A stretch of DNA of 64,000 nt from Candidatus Obscuribacter sp. (GTDB lineage Bacteria; Cyanobacteriota; Vampirovibrionia; Obscuribacterales; Obscuribacteraceae). The notes beneath the pieces were generated by a model, which searched no databases, had not been told where the DNA came from, and saw only the letters and a program-made list of their open reading frames with translations. The translations under genes and the position numbers were made by a program. Shown here one piece after another: positions 35,119 to 44,340 of this stretch (the stretch's first letter is position 1; each line of letters starts with the position of its first letter). The stretch lies in contig JADYXR010000183.1 in assembly GCA_021772095.1 (NCBI GenBank), positions 1-64,000 on the forward strand, read 5' to 3'.

Positions 35119-36186
35119 GTGTCAGTAAGCGTTTCCATTTCTCAAACGATGACTTCTAAGCTACCGCCTGAAGATCCGCTAGCCATCACTGACCAGGACT
35201 TACTTCCTGCGAACTTGGTTTTGCCCGACTATGTCACGCAACTTCGGCTGATCAGCTCTGGCGGTATGGGCGCGGTTTTTGAGGCTAAACACAAGATTAC
35301 TGGTCAGCGTCTGGCAGTCAAAGTGCTCTTGCCTAAACTACTGGACGATGAGACGTCGCGAAAACGATTTGTTCAAGAAGCCAACACCATCAAGGCGTTG
35401 AGCAGCGCTCACATAGTCACGAGTTTTGACTATGGAACTCCGGAACTGAAAGCACCATATATGGTGATGGAGTTTATCGAGGGCACCACGCTTGCTGCCC
35501 GCATTAAAGAGAAAGGTCCTCTCGACTTAGAGACTGCCTTAGAGGTGTTCATTCAGGTCGCGACGGGTCTTTCACATGCGCATGCAAGTGGAATCATTCA
35601 TCGCGATATCAAACCTTCCAACATCATGCTCGGCACCGCCAATGGTGATGATGTCGCAGTCAAGATTGTCGATTTTGGAATGGCAAAGTTTTATCGCGAT
35701 CAAGCCGCTCTCAAAGAGGCTCTGACTATTTCCGGAAATATCGTTGGAACACCGCTGTTCATGAGCCCAGAACAATGTCTCGCCAAGCCGCTGGACGTTC
35801 GTTCCGACATCTATTCACTTGGATGCGTGATGTACCTCGCGGCGACCGGCGAATTGCCAATCAATGGTGCGACTGTCGTGGAGATGTTTAGCAAACATGT
35901 GTCTACTCTAGTCGACGTCAGCATCTTGGACGAGCCACTCAAGTCGGTAATCAGTCGGTGCTTAGAAAAAAATCCAGACGACCGTTACCAAAGTGTAGAA
36001 GAATTGAAAGCTGATTTGGTGCGTATCCAGCAGGTAGGCAAAGCACGCTTCCACCTCACCGGCAGCCAAAAGACGTCGCTGAAGAAAACTGTTTTATCGG
36101 TGATCTGGGTGCTTGGTGGTTTTGCCGTTGGATATATGGTGATGGTTTTTAGCCTGCAATGGCTTGCAACAACTGGCAGTCCTTAA
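35119..36186 (+). CDS. Membrane-anchored Ser/Thr protein kinase
   Basis: 355 residues from a GTG with AGAGGG 6 bases upstream. The kinase domain spans about 40-305: SSGGMGAVFEAKH glycine loop, Lys68, HRDIKPSN at 161-168, DFGMAK at 185-190, MSPEQC and DIYSLGCVMYLA. A single helix (about 326-348) lies at the C-terminus with only a few residues after it, the same plan as the kinase at 32711. Its end overlaps the start of the next gene by 28 bases, indicating a shared transcript and possible translational coupling. Substrates are unknown. Confidence 0.93.
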   Translation: MSVSVSISQTMTSKLPPEDPLAITDQDLLPANLVLPDYVTQLRLISSGGMGAVFEAKHKITGQRLAVKVLLPKLLDDETSRKRFVQEANTIKALSSAHIVTSFDYGTPELKAPYMVMEFIEGTTLAARIKEKGPLDLETALEVFIQVATGLSHAHASGIIHRDIKPSNIMLGTANGDDVAVKIVDFGMAKFYRDQAALKEALTISGNIVGTPLFMSPEQCLAKPLDVRSDIYSLGCVMYLAATGELPINGATVVEMFSKHVSTLVDVSILDEPLKSVISRCLEKNPDDRYQSVEELKADLVRIQQVGKARFHLTGSQKTSLKKTVLSVIWVLGGFAVGYMVMVFSLQWLATTGSP

Positions 36187-37196
36187 TTAATGGTGCACTT
36201 TTGACGACCGCGAAAGACAATTGGATACGAGCAGGCGTTATTACAAGTTCAACACTCGCGTTTCTGTTGCTGGTCAACTGCGCAGTAAAAGCGAATCCTA
36301 CGCCGATTGGCAGCCCGGGCACCACTCTGATACCATTTGCACCGAAAGTTCTCAAAGACATTTCGATCACCGAAGAAACTCTGCTGATCGAAGACGGTAA
36401 AACCGATACGATTCCATCGGTGGCTCCTGGTGGTGGCAGAATGAGCGTGCCATGCGTGCGGTATCAAGCGCAGTATCAGTTTGAAAACAAAACTGGTAAC
36501 GCTAAATCCGTGAAGGTTGGCTTCCCCATTATTGTCTACTCGCAAGTGGCCGGCGGCAGTTACGGCGGACTATCGGATCTCAAAGCAGTTTACGGCAAGA
36601 AAAATTTGGTAGTCAAAGAATCATCGGCGTCAAAACCTATGATTTTTCCCAAGGAAATGCTCAGCGAAATCATCGGTGATCTGAAGGCTGCAAAAGTAGT
36701 TAGACCGGTCGCAGAGAGTTCCGATTTCTTGGACCTCAGCAGACTTGGTGCTACCTGGAAAAGCGCTAATGCGGTTCTTGCAAAATCTGATGTGCTGTCG
36801 AAAAAGCAGCTACTGAACTGCCAAAAAGTTTTGAAAAGAATTGCATACTCGGGCAGCGACGAGACTCTCGTGGGACAAACATTAGTTTGGTACAACTTTG
36901 AAGTTCCGCTTCCCCAGGGCTTATCCGAGAAGCTAACCGTTTCCTACAATAGTCTTGTTTTATTGGGCGACGATTATTCGTTTTCGTACATCCTCAACAC
37001 AGCTCGCTTTTGGAACAATGAAATGCGCCACTTGAAGATCGAGATTGAACCAGATCGTAAATTCGAAAAAAACGGAGGGAAATATCAGATTCTTCCGGCT
37101 GAAAAATTTTCTCGCGATCCCAGCTCTGGACGCTATGTTTTCAAAAGCAAGAACGAAGTTCCAAAGTTCGATATCTTTATCAAACGCATTCCATAA
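36159..37196 (+). CDS. Exported beta-rich protein coupled to a kinase gene
   Basis: 345 residues from the ATG at 36159 inside the kinase gene; a TTG at 36201 is an alternative. A signal peptide or anchor is at about 25-46 (AGVITSSTLAFLLLVNCAVKA). The mature protein is beta-rich: ISITEETLLIEDG, VRYQAQYQFENKTGNAKSVKVGFPI, LVWYNFEVPLPQGLSEKLTVSYNS, ending PKFDIFIKRIP. The pattern is like DUF4424-type exported proteins with a 'VRYQFEN' style opening, but I hold this loosely. The strong terminator right after it closes the unit with the kinase, so the two probably act together. Confidence 0.75.
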   Translation: MACNNWQSLINGALLTTAKDNWIRAGVITSSTLAFLLLVNCAVKANPTPIGSPGTTLIPFAPKVLKDISITEETLLIEDGKTDTIPSVAPGGGRMSVPCVRYQAQYQFENKTGNAKSVKVGFPIIVYSQVAGGSYGGLSDLKAVYGKKNLVVKESSASKPMIFPKEMLSEIIGDLKAAKVVRPVAESSDFLDLSRLGATWKSANAVLAKSDVLSKKQLLNCQKVLKRIAYSGSDETLVGQTLVWYNFEVPLPQGLSEKLTVSYNSLVLLGDDYSFSYILNTARFWNNEMRHLKIEIEPDRKFEKNGGKYQILPAEKFSRDPSSGRYVFKSKNEVPKFDIFIKRIP

Positions 37197-37200
37197 TTTT

Positions 37201-37230
37201 CTCCGGCAAAGGGATCTTCCTTTGCCGGAG
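37201..37230 (+). terminator. Rho-independent terminator
   Basis: Perfect 12-bp stem CTCCGGCAAAGG/CCTTTGCCGGAG with a 6-base loop, followed by TAAATTTGTTTT. It begins 4 bases after the stop at 37196. Confidence 0.9.
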
Positions 37231-37395
37231 TAAATTTGTTTTGCAAAAAAAATTCTTTTGCAAATGCTTCTCGCATCGCGCCGACTGCCCGTAACGACCT
37301 TTGCTTTTTCATCTCGATCGATTTCACTTTGCCTATGAAATCTTGTTTTCATTAAGGCTCAAAAGCCGACAGGCGCCATTCATCACTAGGATTTC

Positions 37396-37424
37396 TTGAC
37401 TCGCAGCCCCCGGTCGAATAGAAT
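37396..37424 (+). promoter_or_regulatory. Sigma70-type promoter of the PepSY gene
   Basis: TTGACT (37396-37401), a 17-base spacer and TAGAAT (37419-37424). The predicted start near 37431 leaves a leader of about 28 bases before the ATG at 37459. Confidence 0.7.
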
Positions 37425-37458
37425 CTTGCGCCATACCAGATGCGATTCAGGAGTTGAT

Positions 37459-37779
37459 ATGAAGAGATTATTGCTAACCGCAGCTGCTTTGCTGATCACG
37501 GTAAACGCCGCTTATGCGGATGGTGAGAACAAAGTCAGCAAGAGCGTGAAGATTAAGAAGCCTGAGGCAGAATCAATCGCTTTGAAGAAAGTGCCTGGCA
37601 CAATCATCGATTCGGATATCGAAAAGCGCAAAACCGGAATTTACTGGGATATCAAAATCAAGCCAACGGAAGGCACGGTTACTAAGAAGAAAGTTCGAGT
37701 CGACGCGAACTCCGGCGTGATTGTCACTGTCGAAGATGATGACGACGATGACGACGACAAAGACGCGAAGAAGGACTAG
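37459..37779 (+). CDS. Exported PepSY-domain protein with acidic tail
   Basis: 106 residues from the ATG at 37459, which has AGGAG upstream and is followed by a signal peptide (LLLTAAALLITVNAAYA). A single PepSY-type repeat covers about residues 38-90: ESIALKKVPGTIIDSDIEKR, YWDIKIKP, VRVDANSGVIV. The tail is EDDDDDDDDKDAKKD. PepSY domains are small periplasmic modules often linked to peptidase inhibition; the short single-domain form here has no partner nearby. It has its own promoter-like sequence directly upstream. Confidence 0.85.
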   Translation: MKRLLLTAAALLITVNAAYADGENKVSKSVKIKKPEAESIALKKVPGTIIDSDIEKRKTGIYWDIKIKPTEGTVTKKKVRVDANSGVIVTVEDDDDDDDDKDAKKD

Positions 37780-38009
37780 TCTTTCGCACCAACGCAAATA
37801 ACGTTTGACAACGCGGCGATTCTAGAGAGCCACCTTATATGGTGCGTGATTCCAGGGAAGCGCTGCGTTTCTTTTTGGTGATATAGAAACTGCGTCTAGA
37901 TTAACAACGCGTCCAGGATAGACACTGCATCTTATACCAGTTAGACTGCGACCTTTGACAGTCTGCTCTGAACCTCAACGTTTCCGGTGAGTAGCCTGAA
38001 AGTACTCAA

Positions 38010-38798
38010 TCAAGCCCATTCAGACGGTTCAGAATCCGGCTCATCAAAACTGATTTCCCCAGATTCCAGCAGTGTTTCGACAACTTCGCGCCAAATCGCA
38101 AACACTCGTTTTGATGCTGCATTATAGTGTTCGGAATCGAATGAAGGTGACGTTTCGAAGACTGCAGCCATATCATCAAGAATGAGTCGGTGAGTGGTTA
38201 GCAGATTCAAGATAGCTCGTTTTAATTGCGGAATATCTTGGATAGTTTCGACGTCGAAAAATCGGATCGACCAGGTTCCTGATTCGCTGAACTTGGTTCT
38301 GTGAGCCATCGACAACGCGGAGGGGTGCACTGATAGACAGTGAGTCTCGTACTGTTTTACGACGACCGCTGACAAATTGCTCTTCACGAGCTTATATGTT
38401 GCGAAGGTTTTGACGTACTTGGCGATTTGTTCATCAGCCGCCATCAAGCTCCAGATCTGCGCTTTCTCAGGTTTCTTCACGACCTCAATTAAAGATGCCG
38501 CAGCCTCAACCGCTCGTCGCGTGTGGAAGGTCGCGTCGGTGAGGTAACCTTTGCACAAGTTGCACATTCCCTTGAGCAAATCTTGTGCGATCAGTTGGCA
38601 GAAATTGCTCACGGCGACATATGCGGTTTCACCAAGGTCCGATATCGATGATTCGATGAGCGAGGTGAATGTCGCATGCAAACGAAACAATTCATCGAAT
38701 GCGAAGAGAACATCCGGGAGCAGCCGCACGTTGGCGTCGAAGTTGTTGTCTTCAACTTCGGCAAGAGAAAGCAGTTCGTCGGTCGGTCTGCCTGTCAT
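38010..38798 (-). CDS. Cytoplasmic helical protein of unknown function
   Basis: 262 residues from an ATG with GGAG 8 bases upstream. No signal peptide or membrane segment. Almost wholly alpha-helical by composition (LFAFDELFRLHATFTSLIES, KGYLTDATFHTRRAVEAAASLIEVV, ILNLLTTHRLILDDMAAVFE), ending with an acidic EPDSEPSEWA. The R-rich helix with following E, and the overall helical-bundle look, recall HEPN/DUF5677-type proteins, but I cannot assign the family. It stands alone. Confidence 0.7.
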   Translation of the reverse strand: MTGRPTDELLSLAEVEDNNFDANVRLLPDVLFAFDELFRLHATFTSLIESSISDLGETAYVAVSNFCQLIAQDLLKGMCNLCKGYLTDATFHTRRAVEAAASLIEVVKKPEKAQIWSLMAADEQIAKYVKTFATYKLVKSNLSAVVVKQYETHCLSVHPSALSMAHRTKFSESGTWSIRFFDVETIQDIPQLKRAILNLLTTHRLILDDMAAVFETSPSFDSEHYNAASKRVFAIWREVVETLLESGEISFDEPDSEPSEWA

Positions 38799-39196
38799 CG
38801 TTAAGTCTCCAAGCGCCGCATCAGGGGCTAATATCTCGAATGAATTTTAGCAGGTTGAGGAGGAATACGTTATCGAAACGGATCGGTATTTCGGGACTGT
38901 GACTTAAACCTGGCATCGCGGCCGATTAGTTTTGTTCCTAAATTTGACACCGAATCCGGTGCGCTGAGCATGAAGTTTTATTTTTCTATTGATGTCGTTT
39001 GTAACGGAGCACATTACAACTATTCAATAAAAAACGATTTCATACTGATCTGTCTTAGAGTATGGGACATTCGGTCCTGCCGCATACGCGGTTCGCGAGT
39101 TACACGACAAGCGACACTTGCTGAAATCGGAAAACAGTATTCCAATTGGCTGAGTGAGAACCTCAAAGACAGATTTAGAATCCCCAGGAGCAACGT
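38799..39196. other. Intergenic region between divergent genes
   Basis: About 400 bases between the divergent genes at 38798 and 39197; promoters for both should lie here. The part near 38930-39030 is AT-rich. A plus-strand frame at 38970 lacks a ribosome site. Nothing else seen. Confidence 0.4.
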
Positions 39197-40732
39197 ATGA
39201 ATCGTAATTGGAACCTCATCACGACATTGATTTGTCTGGCATCGACAGTGCAATTGTGCTCGGCGCAAACAAGCCAACCGGAGCCCGCAATCAACGTAAT
39301 CAACGGCACGATTTCTGCGTTTGGCTACACGCTTGGAACCGGCACCACCAAGGTGATAATGGGCGGCACGGCGCACGCTTCACAAGCCAATGGCGAAGCG
39401 TTCATCGACGCAAAAGGCAAGGGCACAAGACTCGATGTTAACGTCAAAAATTTGCCACAGGCAACAACGTTGGGACCAGAGTTTCTGACTTACGTTTTAT
39501 GGACTGTCACTCCCGATGGTACCACTACTAATCTCGGTGAGATTTTGGTTGACGACCATGGTTCGGGAAGACTCGGCGTTTCTTCGCAATCACAAACTTT
39601 CGCATTGATCGTAACGGCAGAGCCGTACTATGCAGTTCGCATGCCTAGCGAAGTTATTGTTTTGCAGAACAAAAACACAACCGGTCAGATTTATCCCGAT
39701 AACAGCTACAAGTTAATGAAGCGCGGCGAATATGCGCAGACAGGAAATCCGCTCGCGCTGACACTTGATTTGAAGAAGACACCACTCGATATGTATGAAG
39801 CACGAAACGCTGTACAGATCGCTAAGGCTCGCGGTGCAGAAAAGTACGCCGCTAGAATTTTGCAGGAAGCAGAAGCGAGTCTCTTGCTTGCGGAGAACGC
39901 CTTGTCGCAACGCGCCAGGAAAGATCAGATTTTGACGGCTGCTCGTCAGTCCGTTCAATTTGCAGAAGATGCGCGCGCAGTAACGGCTCAACAACAGCTT
40001 GCCGAGCGCATTGAGAAAGAGAAAGAAGCAGCTGCGGCAAAAGCCAAGGCTGAAGCCGAGGCACGTGCTGCCGAAGACGCGCGCCGTCAAGAAGAATTGA
40101 CTGAGGCGAAAGAAGCGCAGATGAGAGCCGAGGCCGCCGCTAAAGCAGCAGAACAAAAGGCTGAGTCCGACGCAGCAGCAGCGAAAGCCGCGCAGGAAGC
40201 CGCTGAACAACAAGCCGCGGCAGCAGCCGAGCAAGCTATTTTGAAGGCCAAGGCAGATGCAGCAGCTGAAGCAGCCGCACAGGCACAAGCCGCTACAGTC
40301 GCCTTGCGGGCGCTGCTCCTGAAACAACTCAACGAAGTTCTTCACACCACTGATACGCCTCGCGGCTTAGTCGTGAAAATGGCAGACGTTCTGTTCGAAA
40401 CAGGAAAGTATGCGTTGAGCAAAGACGCACAGCTTAAACTGGCAAAACTATCTGGCATCATTGGAGCGCATCCAGGGTTGATCTTGGCGATCGAAGGTTA
40501 CACTGATACCACCGGCACAGCAGCGAGAAACATGACACTATCTCAACAACGTGCAGACAGCGTGAGATCATTCTTGATCACTGAAGGACTTTCTCCGTCT
40601 ATTATCTCCGCTAAAGGATTGGGTCAAGCAAATCCAATTGCCGACAACGGTACCGCTGCCGGAAGACAAGCCAATCGCCGCGTTGAGATCATCTTAAGCG
40701 GACAAATCATCGGAGTTAAGGTCGGTCAGTAA
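39197..40732 (+). CDS. OmpA-family protein with long Ala/Glu coiled coil
   Basis: 511 residues from an ATG with AGGAG 6 bases upstream. A signal peptide ends near LCSA. A beta-rich N-terminal domain (about 30-170) is followed by helices and a very Ala/Glu/Lys-rich segment (about 225-385: KAKAEAEARAAEDARRQEEL and similar), predicted as a long coiled coil like TolA-type stalks. The C-terminal OmpA-like peptidoglycan-binding domain (about 395-505) has LFETGKYALSKDA, IEGYTDTTGTAARNMTLS, QQRADSV and GQANPIADNGTAAGRQANRRVEI. It would link an envelope structure to peptidoglycan. Confidence 0.9.
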   Translation: MNRNWNLITTLICLASTVQLCSAQTSQPEPAINVINGTISAFGYTLGTGTTKVIMGGTAHASQANGEAFIDAKGKGTRLDVNVKNLPQATTLGPEFLTYVLWTVTPDGTTTNLGEILVDDHGSGRLGVSSQSQTFALIVTAEPYYAVRMPSEVIVLQNKNTTGQIYPDNSYKLMKRGEYAQTGNPLALTLDLKKTPLDMYEARNAVQIAKARGAEKYAARILQEAEASLLLAENALSQRARKDQILTAARQSVQFAEDARAVTAQQQLAERIEKEKEAAAAKAKAEAEARAAEDARRQEELTEAKEAQMRAEAAAKAAEQKAESDAAAAKAAQEAAEQQAAAAAEQAILKAKADAAAEAAAQAQAATVALRALLLKQLNEVLHTTDTPRGLVVKMADVLFETGKYALSKDAQLKLAKLSGIIGAHPGLILAIEGYTDTTGTAARNMTLSQQRADSVRSFLITEGLSPSIISAKGLGQANPIADNGTAAGRQANRRVEIILSGQIIGVKVGQ

Positions 40733-40778
40733 AGGCGCAAGCGTGCGCAAAGTACGCGGGGTCGCTGAATCGCTCGTT

Positions 40779-42269
40779 TCACATCTCGGGCTCCAGTGCA
40801 CGAACTTGAGCCTCGAAGCGATCCAGGTTTTTCAACCTCTCAGCCATTAGTTGCGCGGGGAGTTGCCCGCGTTCCTTTAATTTCTTGTTTCTCCTCATGC
40901 CACTGAATACGGTGTATGGAGTAATGGCGAGTGCGTATGCTTGTCCTGTCGCACTGACTATTCTTCCCGAGAAACCGAGCCTGAGCGCTGTTTTTGGTTC
41001 GTCTCGGTAATCATAAAACGCCACCGCGGAGAGTGTCGCAGCTGTCACTCCGGTCAAACCGATTAACGGACCAGAAAGCGACTGCTGTTGCGCCACCTGC
41101 CTGTAGCGCGCGACCTCTTTGGTTTCCCTATCCAGGTTAATGTCAATCTTTTCAGAACGCTCACTTAGCACCAACGCCGATGTAAGAAGTTCTTCGTGAT
41201 CCTTCTCGGTTGGATGGCTGGCTTTTAATTTCTTGAGTTCCTCGAGCGACATTCCATCAGGCATATCAGGTCGCTCTGTTGGAAATGCTTTCGCTAGTTT
41301 CGCCGATTGATGTTTGCGAACTGCCATTCCAACAAGATTTCGAAAAATCGGGTTGATAGTTGCAACCGAATTCGAAACCATGGCGCAGATAATCGAGCTG
41401 CCGGCCAGGTCGGGGTCTTCAAGCGCATTTCGCGCGAGTATGGACGCAGTCATTCTTAAGAAACTTTGTGCAGTGTCTACCGCAAAAAAAGTATTTTCTC
41501 TCCACGCTTGATCTCGCGAATGGCAGCTCCAGGTTTTGAATTCGAAAAGAAGTTGCTGACGAATTCTTTTTAAAAGCGCCGATTCCAACTGCCGCACTCG
41601 ACGTCGTGGGACGCTCGTTTCCAACGCAATTAATCGTTCTCTTTCGTCTAGCAAAACATCGGTTGTTTTGACGACATCCAATACAAACTGCATAGACTCT
41701 TTTGGTGAAAAGCCGTTCTTTTTAGCTTTCCACATGACCCAAGAATTCTGCGCCAGTTCTAATCCCGAAGAAGCACCGCTGATAGCCGAGCCCGTGATAC
41801 CGCATGCGATGCTATCCTTAACAGCATTCCTTGAAATGCCTGCCGGATGATTCAGATTTTTTCCCTGCTGTCTCAGGTCAATCAGGTTAGCGGCGAACGC
41901 AACGGCGGTGCCGGATTCTCTGCCCAACGGATAGGTAATGGAACGCCAGGGCTGATGTGCATTGGCTTCCAAATGAAAACGAACATTGAATCGAGACAGT
42001 TTAATCAGTTCAAGATAAAGCGCTTTGTCGATGGCAACAATGTTCTTATTACTACTTGGTTCCGGCTCTGTGACTGAACTCGAATCGGCGTTCAAATCTG
42101 AGCCGGTGTTTAAGGCTGAGCCTGAATCCGCTTGAGCAATTTGAGATTCAACGTCCGCGGCCATGGAGCACGGCACATCCACAAAAAATCGCGTAATCAA
42201 AACGCAGAATCCGATAAGAAAACTGCGTGCGATTTTTCCTGGTATTAAGTTTTCGCGACCGCCTGTCAT
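40779..42269 (-). CDS. Exported or membrane protein of unknown function
   Basis: 496 residues. A hydrophobic N-terminal segment (about 15-36) precedes a Ser/Asp/Glu-rich linker. The body is helical with Arg-rich stretches (VPRRRVRQLESALLKRIRQQLLFEF) and has several short hydrophobic patches near 280-310 and 400-460 that may be membrane helices (LIGLTGVTAATLSAVAFYDY, TGQAYALAITPYTVFSGM). I do not recognise it. A perfect GACGTAAT/ATTACGTC inverted repeat abuts the start codon, and no Shine-Dalgarno site is visible. Confidence 0.65.
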   Translation of the reverse strand: MTGGRENLIPGKIARSFLIGFCVLITRFFVDVPCSMAADVESQIAQADSGSALNTGSDLNADSSSVTEPEPSSNKNIVAIDKALYLELIKLSRFNVRFHLEANAHQPWRSITYPLGRESGTAVAFAANLIDLRQQGKNLNHPAGISRNAVKDSIACGITGSAISGASSGLELAQNSWVMWKAKKNGFSPKESMQFVLDVVKTTDVLLDERERLIALETSVPRRRVRQLESALLKRIRQQLLFEFKTWSCHSRDQAWRENTFFAVDTAQSFLRMTASILARNALEDPDLAGSSIICAMVSNSVATINPIFRNLVGMAVRKHQSAKLAKAFPTERPDMPDGMSLEELKKLKASHPTEKDHEELLTSALVLSERSEKIDINLDRETKEVARYRQVAQQQSLSGPLIGLTGVTAATLSAVAFYDYRDEPKTALRLGFSGRIVSATGQAYALAITPYTVFSGMRRNKKLKERGQLPAQLMAERLKNLDRFEAQVRALEPEM

Positions 42270-42288
42270 GACGTAATGGTATTACGTC
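42270..42288. promoter_or_regulatory. Perfect inverted repeat at the start of the 40779-42269 gene
   Basis: GACGTAAT, GGT, ATTACGTC: 8-bp arms, 3-base centre, directly abutting the minus-strand ATG. It may be an operator or an mRNA hairpin that occludes initiation. Confidence 0.5.
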
Positions 42289-42489
42289 GCGCGCTGATCT
42301 GCACCAAAAAGATGTTTCCCTGTTGACAGGCTTCGAGAAGCCAAACCGGCTCCTGCTTCTTGTTCGCCCTATGCTTTTCCCGCGTTTATGGAACCACACA
42401 CGCCCACGATTCGAAACGCTACAATGCTTCTGAATCTGATCTCACGCCAACTTGCAATTCGATTGCATAAGCCGACTGGAGAATGCGCT

Positions 42490-43293
42490 GTGACTAAGCT
42501 TTTTGCGACATTGATGTTTTTGACTTTCATTTCGTGCCCTCAAGCGTTTGCTCAAGACTGGGCAAAAGAAAAATTGGAAAAATCGCAACGCCACTTGGAA
42601 TGGGTTGAAGTGAAAAAGGATGATCGAATCATCAAATGCTTCGTCGCTTATCCGGAAAGCAAAAAGAAGTCCAATGTTGTTTTGGTCATTCATGAGATAT
42701 TTGGGCTGAGCGATTGGGTGCGAGAAATTTGTGACGAGCTGGCTGAAGAAGGATTCATCGCAATCGCACCAGACCTGCTGTCCGGCAAGTCGGGCGACGA
42801 AACATCCAAGTACGGTAGTGTCGACGAAATTCGCAAAGCGGTTTCCTCGTTACCGCGAGAACAAATATCGAAGGACCTTTTAGCGGTCGCAGATTATGCT
42901 TCGAAAATTGACTCTTCCAATGGAAAGGTCTCGACCGCAGGTTTTTGCTGGGGCGGAACACAAGTCTGGCTGGCGATCACTACCAACAAGGATCTCAAAA
43001 CAGGTTTCGTTTTCTACGGCACACCAAACGACAGCCTCAATAATTTCGACAAAATAAATTGTCCAGTTTATGGCTTTTACGGTGAAAAGGACAATCGGGT
43101 AACCAGCACCGTAGACGATACCATTAGCAAAATGAAGGCTGCAGGAAAAAGTTTCGAATCAAAAATTTATTCAGATGCCGGTCACGGTTTCATGCGCAGC
43201 GGCGAAGCTCCTGAAGCAACCGCACCGGATAAAAAAGCCCGCAAGGAAGCCTGGGCGAAGATGACCAAGACTCTCAAAGAACTAAACCAATAA
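42490..43293 (+). CDS. Exported dienelactone hydrolase family protein
   Basis: 267 residues from a GTG at 42490, chosen because GGAG is 8 bases upstream and a signal peptide (LFATLMFLTFISCPQAFA) follows. The frame is open to 42388. Alpha/beta hydrolase of DLH type: HEIFG at 68-72, nucleophile Cys153 in GFCWGG, Asp201 in EKDNR and His232 in DAGHGF form the Cys-Asp-His triad. Acts on an ester or lactone, probably in the periplasm. Classic DLH enzymes are cytoplasmic, so the signal peptide sets this group apart. Substrate unknown. Confidence 0.92.
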   Translation: MTKLFATLMFLTFISCPQAFAQDWAKEKLEKSQRHLEWVEVKKDDRIIKCFVAYPESKKKSNVVLVIHEIFGLSDWVREICDELAEEGFIAIAPDLLSGKSGDETSKYGSVDEIRKAVSSLPREQISKDLLAVADYASKIDSSNGKVSTAGFCWGGTQVWLAITTNKDLKTGFVFYGTPNDSLNNFDKINCPVYGFYGEKDNRVTSTVDDTISKMKAAGKSFESKIYSDAGHGFMRSGEAPEATAPDKKARKEAWAKMTKTLKELNQ

Positions 43294-43314
43294 CCAGTAT
43301 AAAAAAGCTTTTGA

Positions 43315-43530
43315 ATGGAACTACTTGATCTACTTTTCGCTAACGTCACTGACCGCTTTTATTTGATACCATCTCAGAGCGGACGCCAGACTACGACGAT
43401 TCAAATCGCCAATGAACTCGTTTCAATCATTTCATATAACAAAGCCGTTTCCGACGCATATTTACCGGCAATCAGACATCTCGAAGTCACCACTCTGCCT
43501 GCCGTTCCGGTACTGATGAACACAACCTAA
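43315..43530 (+). CDS. Possible small protein downstream of the hydrolase
   Basis: 71 residues. Starts 22 bases after the hydrolase stop. Sequence features: ELLDLLFANVTDRFYLIPS, TIQIANELVSIISYNKA, HLEVTTLPAVPVL. Composition is plausible for a small soluble protein, but there is no good Shine-Dalgarno site and no family I know. It could be a spurious frame. Confidence 0.3.
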   Translation: MELLDLLFANVTDRFYLIPSQSGRQTTTIQIANELVSIISYNKAVSDAYLPAIRHLEVTTLPAVPVLMNTT

Positions 43531-43722
43531 AAATGCTGGGATGAATTGCGTGACGAAGCCGCCCCCAGCGCTTGACTTAGGCTTCAAACAAGTTTTGCAT
43601 AGCACGACAGCATCAGACATATTCAGCTCGTTTGAAAGATCATTAATCCGATAGAAACTTCATACCCTGTTTCGTCCAACGGGGCATAACATAAAAGTTG
43701 GATGGGTTGAGGGAGAAATTCA

Positions 43723-44340
43723 ATGACCGAATCGTGGGAAACGCTTACTAATATGGCCGAGTCGGCGGCTCGGGGCGGTCGTTATGCCGAGGCCAAGGAT
43801 AGCTACCGACGGGCGCTGGCTGACGCGGATTCGCGCCGCGACCCGAGCAATGCCTATTACACAAGATGCAATCTGGCTGGGCTTCTCCGCCTACTGGACG
43901 AGTATACCGAAGCCGAGCAGCTCCTGAAAGAGGCAACGCACTTGCGTCACACCCACCCGGAGCATCTGGCGCGCGAGCCCATTTCACCATTGACGGATCT
44001 TGAGAGAATCCTGGTAAAACAAAACAGATTAGCTGAATTGGAAATTCTACTTTCGTCTGACGTGGAAAAAATGTTTGCCGTGTATGGTCGCGAGTCTTTC
44101 GAATGCAAAATGAGTTTGATGAATCTGGCCAAAGTGTATGGCACGCACTTTAAGGACATGGAAAAATGCAAAGCGATTTTCGCGGAAGTTTTAGAGTGGG
44201 CAAAAACGCAAGCTGAGCCCATCACGCGCAAAATGATTTATTTAAACTACGATGGAGTTTTGCGTGGTGCCGGTTTGATCGCTGAGGCAGACGCGGCTCA
44301 AGCAGAGTTGGCCGCGTTGCCGAAACCAGCAGCGACTTAA
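43723..44340 (+). CDS. Cytoplasmic TPR protein
   Basis: 205 residues from an ATG with GGGAG 7 bases upstream. Without a signal peptide. Four TPR-like helical pairs: LTNMAESAARGGRYAEAKDS, TRCNLAGLLRLLDEYTEAEQLL, LERILVKQNRLAELEILL and MSLMNLAKVYGTHFKDMEKC. Probable adaptor. Its TAA stop shares the palindromic TTAA with the stop of the convergent beta-helix gene (44337-44340). Confidence 0.8.
   Translation: MTESWETLTNMAESAARGGRYAEAKDSYRRALADADSRRDPSNAYYTRCNLAGLLRLLDEYTEAEQLLKEATHLRHTHPEHLAREPISPLTDLERILVKQNRLAELEILLSSDVEKMFAVYGRESFECKMSLMNLAKVYGTHFKDMEKCKAIFAEVLEWAKTQAEPITRKMIYLNYDGVLRGAGLIAEADAAQAELAALPKPAAT

Noticed and set aside
39713-40345. 210-residue minus-strand reading frame, Cys/Leu-rich
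   Set aside because: Antisense to the Ala-rich coiled coil of the OmpA-like gene; GC-type codons produce the Cys/Ser/Leu bias.
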